From NCBI GenBank assembly GCA_022036555.1, contig CM039130.1, positions 9,517,964-9,581,963 of the forward strand: a DNA stretch of 64,000 nucleotides, read 5' to 3'. A program made the translations under genes and the position numbers. The DNA is from Microstegium vimineum. Lineage: Eukaryota > Streptophyta > Magnoliopsida > Poales > Poaceae. Below the pieces are notes generated by a model. It saw only the letters and a program-made list of their open reading frames with translations. It was not told where the DNA came from and ran no database searches. Shown one piece after another: positions 22,432-33,671 of the stretch (positions within the stretch are counted from its first letter, which is position 1; the number at the start of each line of letters is the position of its first letter).

Positions 22432-23860
22432 GAAACCGTGCTCGTCGACTTTCTCCGTGCGAATGCCGACGTGTTCGCATGGAGCCCCTCAGATATGCCG
22501 GGCATTCCGAGGAAGGTAGCCGAGCACTCCTTGGACATCCGAGCCGGGTCCAAACCGGTGAAGCAACGACTGTGCCGTTTCGACGAGGAGAAACGCAGGA
22601 TCATCAGAGAGGAGGTCAACAAGCTTTTGAAGGCCGGATTCGTCAAGGAGGTACATCATCCCGAGTGGTTAGCAAATCCCGTACTTGTCAAGAAAAAGAA
22701 TGGGAAGGATAGGATGTGTGTAGACTATACTAGTTTAAATAAAGCATGTCCCAAGGTTCCTTTTCCGTTACCACGGATCAATCAAATAGTAGATTCCACT
22801 GCGGGATGTGAAACCCTCTGCTTCCTTGATGCATATTCTGGCTACCACCAAATAAAGATGAAGGAATCTGATCAGCTCGCGACTTCCTTCATCACCCCCT
22901 TTGGCATTTTTTGCTACCTCACCATGCCCTTCGGCCTGCGAAACGCTGGGGCCACGTATCAGCAATGCATGCTCCACGTCTTTGGGAAACACATAGGGCC
23001 AACCAACGAGGCCTACGTCGATGACATCGTGGTCAAGTCCAAAATAGTCAGAAACCTGGTTGGGGACCTCGAGACCGCGTTTGGGTGCCTCCGGGCAAAT
23101 CGCATAAAACTAAACCCTAAGAAGTGTGTCTTCGGAGTTCCTCGAGGCATGCTCCTAGGGTACATAGTTTCCCAACGCGGGATCGAGGCCAATCCCGAGA
23201 AGGTAACCGCAATCACAAGGATGGACCCAATCAACGACCTCAAGAGCGTACAAAGGGTCACGGGGTGCCTCGCCGCCCTCAGCCGATTCATCTTGAGGCT
23301 CGAAGGGAAGGCACTACCCCTTTACCGCCTCCTGAAGAAAACGGAACACTTCGCGTGGACCGCCGAGGCCGAGGAATCGCCCTCGAAGCTCAAAGCCTTG
23401 CTCACCTCGTCACCTGTCTGGGTGCCCCCGAGTCCGGCCGAGCCCCTCTTGCTCTATGTCGCAGCGACTACCCAGGTAGTCAGCGCCGCCGTAGTGGTCG
23501 AGAGGGCGGAAGAAGGGCATGCCCTGCCGGTTCAGAGGCCTGTGTACTTCATGAGCGAGGTACTTTCTGAGACCAAGACGAGATACCCCCACATCCAGAA
23601 GCTGCTGTACGCGATCGTCCTCACTCGGCGCAAGCTCCAACACTATTTCCTGGGCCACCCGGTCACTGTGGTCTCATCTTTCCCCCTCGGGGAGATAGTC
23701 CAAAACCGTGAGGCATCTGGAAGAATCGCCAAGTGGTCAGTCGAGCTCATGGGGGAAACCCTCTCCTATGCCCCTCGGAAGGCCATCAAGTCTCAGGTAT
23801 TGGCAGATTTCATTGCAGAGTGGACCGACACCCAACTACCCCCGGCGCAAGTGCAGACCG
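22432..23860 (+). pseudogene. Tat reverse transcriptase and native RNase H
   Basis: Open and in one frame throughout. Motifs in order: LRANADVFAWSPSDMPGI, WLANPVLVKKKNGKDRMCVD, FLDAYSGYHQIKM, FGLRNAGATYQ and the catalytic YVDD at 23013-23024. Then GCLAALSRFI and the Ty3 RNase H region around PLLLYVAATTQVVSAAVV, RPVYFMSEVLS and KLLYAIVLTRRKL. This RNase H appears degenerate at its acidic residues, as expected where a second RNase H follows. This stretch carries no internal stop; it is cut off from protease by TAG 22429-22431. Confidence 0.92.
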
Positions 23861-24270
23861 AGCTCTGGACCATGTACTTCGACGGATCATTGATGAAGAT
23901 GGGGGTTGGCACCGGATTGCTATTCATATCACCCTCAGGGGTCCACATGCGCTATGTCATCCGTCTCCACTTCCCCTCCTCCAACAACGTAGCCGAGTAT
24001 GAGGCCCTCGTCAAGGGCCTGCGCATCGCCGTCGAGCTCGGGGTTCGACGCCTCGACGTGCGGGTGGACTCGCAGTTGGTGATCGACCAAGTGATGAAAG
24101 ATTCGAGCTGCCACGACCCCAAGATCGAAGCCTACTGCAAGGAGGTCCGAAAGCTCGAGGACAAATTCTACGGTCTCGAGCTCAACCACACCGCCCGCCG
24201 CTACAACGAAGCTGCTGACGAGCTGGCCAAAATCGCGTCCACTCGAGGAACAGTCCCTCCTGACATCTTT
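23861..24270 (+). pseudogene. Additional RNase H (aRNH) of the Tat lineage
   Basis: Between the native RNase H and integrase, the same frame encodes a second, better kept RNase H. Visible are MYFDGS with its catalytic D at 23881, NNVAEYEALVKGLRIA with the E, VRVDSQLVIDQV with the next D, and YNEAADELAKIAS with the last D. All four acidic positions are present. Two RNase H modules in one polyprotein are a hallmark of Tat elements. It degrades RNA in RNA-DNA hybrids during reverse transcription. Confidence 0.85.
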
Positions 24271-24399
24271 TCAAGGGACCTTCATGAGCCATCCGTCGAC
24301 CTAGGCTCGGGGGCTCCCGCCCTCGAGCAAGGGGTCGAGCCACCCCCCTCAACTGATCCCCCCTCGAACGGGGAAGAAGTCATGGAGATCGACGGAACG

Positions 24400-25668
24400 A
24401 CCGCAACCCCGACCCCCTCGACAGACTGGCGCGCACCCTACCTCGAGTATCTGACACGGGGCGAGCTCCCAGAGGACCACACAGAGGCCCGCTGTATAGC
24501 CCGACGTGCCAAAACCTACGTATTGTATGGGGACGGCCGCGAGCTGTATCGACGTAGCCCTTCCGAGATCCTTCAACGCTGCCTCACCCTCGAGGAGGGG
24601 AGTGCATTGCTGAAAGATCTACACTCGGGGGCTTGCGGCCACCACGCGGCGCCAAGAACGCTGGTAGGAAGCGCCTTCCGACAAGGCTTCTACTGGCCGA
24701 CAGCCGTCACCGACGCCACCAGACTCGTCCGATCTTGCAAGGGATGCCAATTCTACGCTAGGCAGACCCACCTACCCGCCCAAGCTCTTCAGATGATACC
24801 CATAACTTGGCCGTTTGCAGTATGGGGGCTCGACATGGTCGGCCCCCTGAAGAGAACCAAGGGTGGCCACACCCACCTCTTCATGGCTATGGACAAGTTC
24901 TCGAAGTGGATCGAGGCTCGACCCATCGCCAACATCCAGTCTCGACAAGCCGTGGTATTCTTCACTGACATCATCCACCGCTTCGGGGTCCCTAACGTCA
25001 TCATCACCGACAACGGCACCCAGTTCACCGACCAAAAGTTCTTGGACTTCTGTGACCATCACCACATCAGGGTGAATTGGTCTGCAGTTGCCCACCCTCG
25101 AACTAACGGCCAGGTCGAGCGCGCCAATGGTATGGTTTTGTAGGGCCTCAAGCCAAGGATCTTCGATCGGCTGAACAGGCATGGCAAGAGATGGGTCGAT
25201 GAGCTGCCCGCTGTCCTATGGAGTCTCTGAACGACACCAAGTCGAGCCACGGGGTTCTCTCCGTTCTTCTTGGTTTATGGGTCCGAGGCCGTCCTCCCCA
25301 CCGACCTCGAATACGGGTCCCCTCGACTAAAAGCCTACAGCGAGCAAGCCAACACAGCAGCCTGAGAGGACTCCCTCGACCAGCTCGAGGAAGCTCGAGA
25401 CGTGGCCCTGTTCAAGTCGGCAAAGTACCAGCAGACGCTCCGACGCTACCACGACAAAATCGTATGCAAAAGGGACCTCGACGTCGGCGACCTCGTCCTG
25501 TGCCGCCGACAAAGCAACAAGGGACGTCACAAGCTGACGCCACCCTGGGAGGGACCCTTCATCGTGGCAGAGGTGCTGAAGCCTGGCACTTACAAGCTAA
25601 AGAACGAAAAGGGCGAGATCCTCACCAACGCGTGGAACATCGAACAACTACATCGTTTCTATCCCTAA
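24400..25668 (+). pseudogene. Tat integrase, three internal stops
   Basis: The zinc-binding HHCC region includes CGHHAAPRTL and CKGCQFYARQ (about 24640-24770). The core has D in WGLDMVGP (24829), D in ITDNGTQF (25009) and E in NGQVERAN (about 25112), a full D-D-E triad. The C-terminal part reads DVGDLVLCRRQ and PPWEGPFIVAEV and ends at FYP before TAA (25666-25668). In-frame stops: TAG 25141-25143, TGA 25228-25230, TGA 25363-25365. The frame is otherwise kept, so each stop can be explained by a single base change. Confidence 0.92.
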
Positions 25669-26233
25669 GGCCTCGACGCCTTGTACATTTCCCGCATTAT
25701 GTACACTCATCGTACTATGAATGAATAAAATGTTCTCGAAACACATTTCACATTCGTTCGTAACTCTAAGGTAGCCTCGACTCTGCCCCGGCAAAGTCAA
25801 GCCTCCCTCAAGGGCTGACACGGGGGGGGGGGGGACCCCCCTCCTAAGTCCCCTAAAAACCCGAACGTTTTTTCGAAACTTGGCTTCCCCTCTCGATCTT
25901 TGCCCCGAGTACGCTTCATGACTAAGTAAAGACGCCTCGAACTCCCTAAGGGTTGCGGGCCGTCGAGCCAGGGACTCTCCTATGCCCCAGGGCTATGGTA
26001 TCCCCGCTCGCTCCCCCCCTTCCAGGGATACGAGCGTGCGTCGAACACTTAGTCCACAAGCAACGACTCAAGCAAAGAAAAGCAGAGATAACTCGAGAAA
26101 TAAAAATAACAAGACGCATCTTGAATAAAATGCATGAGATATAAAAAGCCCTCGGGGGCTCGGCATTGTATCATTACAAAAGTCTAACTATTACATGGAC
26201 CTTCTTGTCCAGATTTGGCTCGCAGGCCTAGGG
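25669..26233. other. Spacer between pol end and antisense gene end
   Basis: The two convergent genes end 565 bp apart. AATGAATAAAATG near 25718-25730 (plus) could serve as a poly(A) signal for gag-pol. A run of G lies near 25824-25834. No ORF worth naming. Confidence 0.4.
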
Positions 26234-29200
26234 CTACTCGGCGCCATCTCCGTCTGCCGAGGGGAGCACTTCAGGCTCAAAGAGCTTCGCCAGCTCGCCT
26301 CCGGGCACCTCCGCAAGCTCGATCAGCTCGCGGCACCTCGTATCGTTCTCCTCGTCAGTCAGCCTCGGGTCGGTGACAAACCCGCTGGCGACGACGCTGA
26401 GGTCGTAGATGTAGCCCGAGCGGACGACCGCGAGCGCCCGCTTCACGCCCACATGCAGGGCAGCATGGACGTGCTCCATCACCTCCTGCGTCATGGAGTA
26501 GAAGCGGCGCAGCAGGGAGTCTCCTCGAGCGTCGCCCTTGACCATCAGCTCCAGCTCGATCCCGAGGTCGTCGCAGAAGGAGGAGATAGCGCCCTCGAGC
26601 CTCTCGTTAAGGCCCGCCTCTGCCCCGAGGAGGCCCTGAAGACCGGTCAGGTCCTCGTGGGCTCGGGCCTTGTCTGCTGCGAGCTCTGCCAAAACAAGCA
26701 CAGAACTCGGTCAAAACCAAAAGAGTAGGAAAAGAGTCGAGACCGGGAAAAGTTAGCAACGCTTTCAAAGAGCTTACCTTGGGCATGCGCCTCCAGGGTG
26801 ACGTAACCCTGCTCGGTCCCCTCGAGTCGGCGGCGGACGTCGACAAGCTCGGCAGCCTGGTCGTTGACTCTAGCCTGGAGGTCCTCGATGACCTTGCCAG
26901 CGTCATCGAGGGCTCTCTTCTGGTTGGCCGCAACCACCCCCAGAGAGGCCACCTGGGTCCGAGCCTTCTCCTCCGCAACGGCCAGCACGTCGCGTTCGCG
27001 GGAGACGGCATCAACATCCCCCTGGAGCCCCCGGATGCTCTCCGCTGTCCGGGCCAGCTCCTCCCTCAGCCGGGCAGCCTCCTCCTCTGCCTTGCGCTAG
27101 GCCTCCTGGGCAGCATCCCGTTGCTTCCCGACCTCGATGACCGCCTGGAGGGTGTCGTCGATCTTCGACTGCGCCGTCTCCTGGGCGGCCCGAGCAGCCT
27201 CCTGCACGGCGGCCACCCCAGCCCTCACGTGGGCGACCTTGGCCTCGGCCTCCTCCCGCATGGTTGTCGCCTCGGCCCTTGCCTGGGCGGCCTCGGCCTC
27301 CGCCTTCTCCAGCGAAGCACGGAGGGCGGGGAGCTCCTCATGCGTCTGGAGGATAAATTGGGACTTTTCGTACGACCTCATCCTCAACGTCTGACAAGGA
27401 TGAAAAGGAAGATCATCAGAAAAGAACAGTCAGGCAATCCAGGCAAAATTAAAGGAAGAACGAAACCCACCTCCATCCCCCGATGCAGGTCCACGACAGC
27501 AACCTCCGCGGCCAGGCGCACCGAGTGCTCGAACCAAGCCCGAAACTCCTCTAGGTGCTCCCACGTCCCGAGCTCGGCCTGGTCATCGAGCTTGAGGAGG
27601 ATTTGCCCGGGGTCTCGAGGGTCGGCCAGCTCGAGGGTCTCCTGTCCCCAGAACGCGCTGCAGTGGTCCATCCTATCCTGGACCTCCCGCATAACGCCCC
27701 GGCGCATCTCAGCGCTACCCCCGTGGCGTGCCACCCTCTCCGTCCAAGCGAAGAAGGGAGAAGCTCCCTCGAGCTGGGCCCTCCCGGCCTCGGGGCCACC
27801 TTGCGAGGACGTCAACGGTCCCGCCGAGCCATCGCCCCCGGGCAGGGGAAGTCCCGGCTGGGAGAACAACCCTGCATGGCGAAAAAGACAAAACGATTAG
27901 TACCTAGCGCCGCAGATCCACTACGGGTCGACTAAGTCGGAGTACGAATTACCTCGAGACAACAACCCCCCGACCTCGAAGCGAGGCTAAGCCGACTCTG
28001 GTTCCGACGAAGGGGCCCCTGCCGTGGCCATCTCCCCCAGGCCCACCAGCTCGGCCACCATCTCTGCCACCTCCTCCGTGGTGGGATCCTCCACTGGCGA
28101 CGCCACCTCCGGTGCGGCAACAGCAGTACCCCCGCGCTCACGCTGCTGGCGCGCCTCCAACGAAGCGAGGCTCTTGGGCCACCGCCCCGTCGGCGGGCGA
28201 GCCGGGGTCTCCTCCTCGTCCGCGGAGCCCACGTCCACCACCTCCACCTCTGTGGCGGTTGGGACTCGACCGCCTCGGTCTCGACCGCCATCGACGCGGG
28301 CCCCGCGCCTTCCGAGGCGCTGGGTGCGCCTCCCTCCGACAGGTGGGCGGGCGCGGCTTCACCCGCCACTGCGGCAGGCCTGGCCAGCGCGGCGGGCGGA
28401 CCCGTCTCCTCTCCCGCTTGGACCAGCTCCGCGGCGTCCTGCGCCGCCCCTCGCCCCATCGCCTCCCGGGCCCTGGCTGCCCACGTCGCCTCACGGGTGG
28501 GGGTCGAAGGGGACGTGGCAGCAGGACCGGCCTCGATGGTCGCCTCGACTACGGCCTCCGTCCTCAGCCTCTTGGTCGGGTCGAGGGAAGCGTCCTCCGC
28601 CGAGCGCTGCGACCTGAAAAAGAGACCCATGCGCAATGGTAAGCACGAGTTGTGAGCAACAAAAAGAAAAATATAATAAATACCCTCGATCGGTAGAAAA
28701 GCAACCTACCCCTTCGGGGCCTTGTGGTTCCGGCCAACGGACTTCGAACCGCTCGGGGGCTTGAACGGAACGCGCCGGGAGCCGCTCCTCCCGCGGTCCG
28801 CGGCGGGGGTCGAGGCCGCCCTCGGCGCTGTCTCCTGGGTAGGGGCCGACGACGATCCCGTCGTCCCCTTGCTGGCTTCCTCCTGCGCCGACGGGTCCGA
28901 CACCCGTGCGCTCGACCGGGTAGACGCTGGGGGCGTGTCCGATCGACCCCCCAACGGGGATCGTGACGATCGCCCGCACGTCTGCCATGGCAGTTCGCCT
29001 TGAGGAGCCGCGGGGCGCTCCCCCCACGGCTCGACCTCGCTAGTAGGGGCCGACCTCGACGTCGACCCCTGTCCTCCTCCGGTTCCAACGGCCGCCCTCT
29101 GCTGTTCGGGCGGCGTTCGTTCCTCGTCGAGCTCTCCTCCTCTTCCTCATCCTCTTCCGAGGGCGACTCCTCGGAAAGGCCGGCCCGCCGCTGCCGGGCC

Positions 29201-30360
29201 CGGCGCTGCTCCCGCTCTTGCTTCTCTCGGTCCCTCTTACCCTTGTCCTTCTTGGCCTTGTCCTTGGCCTTCTTGTCTTGTTTGGCTTGAAGGCGCCTCA
29301 CCTGGGAGTCGCCCTGCTCCTCCTTCACCGGCGGCAGCGACTTCCAGAAGACAACGTCCCCCTGAGGAACACAAGGCAGTTAGGACGCAAGCAAAGAGGG
29401 TGAACAAGGCAAACACGAGAACACTAACAGAGAAAGGGAACCTCACCAGCTAGACATATCCCTAGTCCGGCCTCATGGGGACGCTGGCGACGCTCATAAC
29501 CTCGAACCCGCCCGCGAAGGAGGCACGTACGCGGCGGGCCACCCTCTTGGGGGGGGGGGTAGCTCGTCCCCCATGAGGCGGCACCCCGTGAGGTCGACCC
29601 CCGGGCACATCTCGTCGAGGCGTAGGGGTCGAGCCATCAGCGGCACGACCCGCCGCAGATGGAAGGCTGACACGACGATCGCCGCCGTAAGTCCCGCCTT
29701 CTTCAGGCACTCGATCGCGTCCAGCAGGTGGGTGAGGCGCGACTGCTTCTTCTTCTCGATGCCGTACCTCCAATGGTCGGGCTTCGAATCAATCGTCCTC
29801 CCGGTGTAGGCGGGGAGCAAGTCGTCGTCGTTCCGCATATACAACCACCCGGAGTGCCATCCGGAGTGGCTCGACGAGAGCTTCATCGGGATCCAGCTAT
29901 CCGTCCGCTTGAGGGCGATGCTGCAGCACCCGGCCCTGACCGTCTTGCGGGTGCCGCGACCGATCGACGCGTGGAAGAGGCTCGCCTCGAAGAGGTGGAG
30001 CCACAAATCCCAATGCGGCTCGACCCCTAGGTACCCTTCGCACACAACGGTGAAGACCGCCGCGTGACAGATACCGTTGGGGGTAAGGTGTTGAAGCTCC
30101 ACGCCGTAGTGGTGGAGGATCCCGCGCAGAAGACGACTGGGAGGGGCGCCCAGCCCCGCCCGGTGGAAGACCTCGAAGCTCATCACATAGCCCTCCGGCG
30201 GATTGGGCTCGGCGTGCTTCTGCGGTGGCACCACCCACTCCGGCAGGTCGGTCGAGGTGATGGGCCGGAGGAGGCCGCTCTCCACCAAGTCACCCAGGCG
30301 CGCGGTGGTCACTGAGGACGGGAGCCAGGCATCAGGGCCGAGCAGGCTGTACCTGGCCAT
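26234..30360 (-). pseudogene. Spliced antisense gene of the Tat element (Transposase_28-type N-terminus, coiled-coil C-terminus)
   Basis: Runs against gag-pol. Start MARYSLLGPDAWLP at 30360, 177 bp after a TATA box. Exon 1 holds the 'putative gypsy type transposon' region: EGYVMSFEVFHRAGLG, LLRGILHHYGVELQHL, CEGYLGVEPHWDLWLHLF. Introns with GT...AG ends at 29446-29362, 28709-28614, 27952-27873, 27470-27391 and 26777-26686 (80-96 nt, plant size). Exon 2 is Lys/Arg-rich then acidic (RARQRRAGLSEESPSEEDEE). Exons 4-6 form a long coiled coil, and splicing keeps one frame, for example across GME/TLRMRS and HAQ/ELAAD. Stop TAG 26236-26234. Broken by a probable slip in the C-run near 29555, stops at the end of exon 1, frame problems in exons 2-3 and a stop near 27097. 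Function unknown. Confidence 0.8.
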
Positions 30361-30536
30361 GGGAGCAAGGAGGCTGACGCGCTCGGGTGTGGGGGGCGAA
30401 GGTACGTTCCCAATCTCTCCTCTCTTTTCTCTCGCGTGCGCAGAGGTCCGGCTCAAAGGGCGTCTAAGGCAACAGCGGGAAGAAGGAGGCAGGGAAGGCA
30501 AACGCGAGAAAGGAGCGGCCGACTCCTCACCTCCGG

Positions 30537-30544
30537 TATTTATA
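30537..30544 (-). promoter_or_regulatory. TATA box of the antisense gene
   Basis: TATAAATA on the minus strand, within CGGTTATAAATACCGG, itself an inverted repeat. It lies 177 bp before the ATG at 30360. The homologous gene of the second Tat element has TATAAATA 140 bp before its ATG (41074-41081). Conserved placement in two diverged copies supports an internal promoter independent of the LTR. Confidence 0.65.
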
Positions 30545-32189
30545 ACCGGGAGGCCAATGGGCGGATCCCGCGAACAGGCAAGTGAATCTCTGCATTTAAT
30601 GCGCGTGCATACCGCCTACTCGTATTCCTCCAGGATAAGGCGTCCAGTCCCATCATCGGGCCCCGCACCGCACTCCGCCCTGCGTCTGCCACTGTTGCGA
30701 CCAAACGGACATCTCCTAAAAAGGCGCGCGGCGGTAAGCGTTGTCGTCGGAGGTAAGGAATCTCGAGGCAGCGAAGGCTGGCCCTCGAAAGGGGGTTTGA
30801 CAGCCACCCTCGAGTACCCGAGGGCAGAAATGACCTCGGGTTATGGGCTCCGGTCCACCCCCAAAATCTCGAGGGAACAAAGGCCGACCCACGAACGGGC
30901 TCGACAGCCCCCCTCGAGTGCCCGAGGTCTGATGGGACCTCGGGTTATCGACTCCAGTCCACTCCCAAGTCTCGAGGGGGTAAAGGCTGGCCCTTACACA
31001 GGGTTCGACAGCCTCCCTCGAGGACTTGAGCCCATCGGGTAGATCCAACAAAGGCACAGGTATGTCCCCAAGTTCAATACAATTACCCACGTTTCCCCTC
31101 CGCATTCCATAGGGAAGGACTCCACCTTCGGAGGCTAGCGGCGGATGACGAACCATCCGTCAAATCTTGAGGGAGCGAAGGCTGGCCCTTACATAGGGTT
31201 CAACAGCCGCCCTCGAGTACCTGAGGTCAGGAAGGACCCATGGTTACGGACTCGGGTCCACCCCTAAAATCTCGAGGGGACGGAGGCTGGCCCCACGAAC
31301 GGGGTTCGACAGCCGCCCTCGAGTATGCGAGTCAGGGATGACCCGGGGGGGCCAGGCGCATGCCCCTAGCTCGAGAACGAACTCTCGAGGTCCCCTGGGA
31401 CATATCCGAGGCATAACCAAGGAATACCTAAGGGTCCCTACGCTGGGAGGCATCGAGCCACCAACTCCCATCGAACGGAGTTGGCACCTTGGTAAGCCAT
31501 ACGGTCTTGCTTAGTAAGCCATACGGTCTTGCTTAATGAGAACACCTCCGGGCTCCTAATCGACCCCTATTGAATGGGGCACAAGTTCTCACTTGGATTT
31601 TTACCCGCACTGGGCACCATTTCTAATGGACACCTGCCCGACACCAGCTCACGGAGGACTTCGAGGCTTGTCCTAACGGGGATAGCACGATGCTCTTCGC
31701 CTCACAATCCGAACGCAAGGATCCGTGGGAAGGACACTATGAGGTAGTGAAGGCCTAGCCACGCAAGGGCTCGAGGGCCCGACTACGCACGGCACCCCTC
31801 GACGAAAGAGGGTCGAAAACACTCGTGACCTGGCAGACAGAGTTGACCTCTCGGTAGGGGCACTGTGACTCCAGTTACGCTCGAGGGAGCGAAGGCTGGC
31901 CCTCGGAAGGGTTCGACGGCCGCCCTCTAGCACCTCTTTGCAGGGAAGGGAACGCTTGTAGCCTGGCAAACGGAATCGACCCCTCGGTAGGGCGCCACGT
32001 CTCTAGGTAACCCTAAATCCCCTCGATAAAACACATCATAGCCCCCCAGAGGAGTTCGTAATCACTCCTCTGGATCCTTGGGGGCTACCCCCGCTGGTTG
32101 CGCTCGCGCCCACCCCACGGAGAATCGGGTCTCTCACTAACTCTACAGGTCAATACCAAAAGCCCCTATGCGGATTCTCCTTATCCGCA
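30545..32189. repeat. Pre-3'LTR spacer with about 105-bp degenerate repeats
   Basis: Copies of a unit with TCTCGAGGG...GCGAAGGCTGGCCCT...GGTTCGACAGCCGCCCTCGAG begin near 30757, 30863, 30968, 31165 and 31269, with a shorter one near 31879. Adjacent units are about 105 bp apart. A 20-bp phrase CCATACGGTCTTGCTTA is also doubled near 31498-31535. The spacer lies upstream of the antisense gene and before the 3' LTR, so it could carry control sites; that is inference. Confidence 0.6.
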
Positions 32190-32207
32190 CAGAGGCTCGG
32201 GGGCTAC
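32190..32207 (+). other. Polypurine tract of the Tat element
   Basis: CAGAGGCTCGGGGGCTAC lies directly before the 3' LTR start TGTCGGG. It is the expected plus-strand primer site. A similar phrase ACTCGGGGGCTAT on the minus strand marks a candidate tract of the second Tat element near 40205-40222. Confidence 0.75.
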
Positions 32208-33666
32208 TGTCGGGTACAAAGGTAAGGGGTACCCTAAAACTTCGATAATTTAACGCTTAAACATAGCAACCATTTTTAAGACAGGAATCAGCCAACCGCT
32301 CAAGTCAGCAAACAAGGGCCCATCACACGAAGGCCCCCTGCACCGGTGATAGCGACTAGTCGTGGGCCAGCCTGCTTCTGGAAGAATGACGAACCAGGGG
32401 TCGAACGAACGACCCCTCCGCTTTTGCCTTGACGCCGAATGACGGACCAAGGGTCGAACAAACGACCCCTCCGCCTCCACCTCGACGCCGAATGACGGAC
32501 CAGGGGTCGAACGAACGACCCCTCTGCTTCCGCCTCGAAGCCGAATGACGGACCAGGGGTCAAACGAACGACCCCTCCACTTCTGCCTCGACGCCGAGTG
32601 ACAGACCAGGGGTCGAACGAACGACCCCTCCGCCTCCACCTCGACGCCGAATGACGGACCAGGGGTCGAACGAACGACCCCTCCGCTTCCGCCTCGACGG
32701 AAAGGGGTTGAACGAACGACCCCCAGACGGGAAGCTCGATCAGGCCAACTGCTCCCGGTATGGGTTAAAGTGAATCCGCCTAACGCCATGGGCGCCCACG
32801 ACCGCAGTCAAATCCATCAACTCACCGCCATGTCCCTGACTCCCGTCAACTGTGCTGCCGCTGTAACCACGTCGCGAGTACGGACTCCAGAGGCACCCCT
32901 CAAGACGTGAACAGGACGACCCTCGACGATGACTTCGGGGATACGACAAGACCACGCGGGTCTCGACCCCTCCCCTCGACCGGGGGGCTCGACCCCTACC
33001 TCCAACAACTTCGGTATGGGCCCCGTCCCATCCGCCCAGTCCCGCTTCAACAGTGGGACTCGCGCCCGTCTACGGAAGGACGACTCTGCTGTGCCGCGAC
33101 GTCTAGTCTACTATCACCACGCCTCAGAGCGCCGGAAGGACGGGAAGGCCACGCCACCACGTGATCGATGTCCCTTCGCCAACACTGTGCCGCGGACACG
33201 CCTCCCATGCTACAACAGTTTAGGACCCTGTACTCTCGGGCTTCCCCTTGTCTATAAAAGGGGACGCCGAGATAGAAGAAGGGGTCTCCGACCTTTTTGG
33301 GTGACTCTGGCACAAATCCACATTTGCTTGGACACTCCTCACTCAGACATCGGTTCTGATCATCACACTCCACACACCCCGTTGCTTGATCGACCCCTTG
33401 AGCAACCAACCGATCGCCTAGGATAGCCCTGCTAGCCTTAGGCATCAGCTCACTTTGAGCAACCCCGTGTAAACCAACTTGTACCCCCCCTGTACGAGCA
33501 CTTTGGTGCAAGATAATACAAGTTATCCTCCCCCGCTGGACGTAGGGCCTTCTTTGCCCGAACCAGGATAAATCTTGTGTCCTTCTTGCATCACATCTGG
33601 GAGAGTGAGCACGCAATATACAAATTTACTAGCCGGTGGTCTTGACCCTGGGTCATAACACCGACA
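32208..33666 (+). repeat. 3' LTR of the Tat element (1459 bp)
   Basis: Aligns with the 5' LTR along its length except for the 53-bp array (32384-32701), which has six units here against twelve. TATAAAAG at 33253-33260. Ends AACACCGACA at 33666, followed by the duplicated target GGTAC. In about 260 bp compared by eye (32746-33010 against 18238-18500) there are some 13 differences, mostly transitions. Confidence 0.95.
32384..32701 (+). repeat. 53-bp minisatellite, 6 units, in U3
   Basis: Units start at 32384, 32437, 32490, 32543, 32596 and 32649, in perfect 53-bp register. They have the same inner inverted pair AGGGGTCG / CGACCCCT as the 5' array. Individual units differ from each other by a few bases. 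Confidence 0.95.
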
Positions 33667-33671
33667 GGTAC

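Larger units (their letters stand above)
17384..33666 (+). mobile_element. Complete Tat-lineage (RIRE2-like) Ty3 LTR retrotransposon, 16.3 kb
   Basis: All structural marks are present: target duplication GGTAC at 17379-17383 and 33667-33671, TG...CA LTRs (17384-19159 and 32208-33666), tRNA-Arg primer site (19162-19179), gag, protease, reverse transcriptase, two RNase H regions, integrase, and a polypurine tract (about 32190-32207). The order PR-RT-RH-INT places it in Ty3, and the second RNase H plus the tRNA-Arg primer in Tat. Between integrase and the 3' LTR lies a spliced antisense gene (26234-30360). The coding region has several stops and frameshifts. By eye the LTRs differ at a few percent of sites, mainly transitions. 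Confidence 0.95.

Noticed and set aside
26779..27900. Plus-strand open frame of 373 codons opposite the antisense gene
   Set aside because: It mirrors the GC-rich coiled-coil exons of the minus-strand gene and crosses its introns without any logic of its own. The heptad pattern is on the minus strand.
28024..28642. Plus-strand Pro/Arg-rich frames of 176-197 codons
   Set aside because: High GC opposite the antisense gene's third exon; no domain and no start context.
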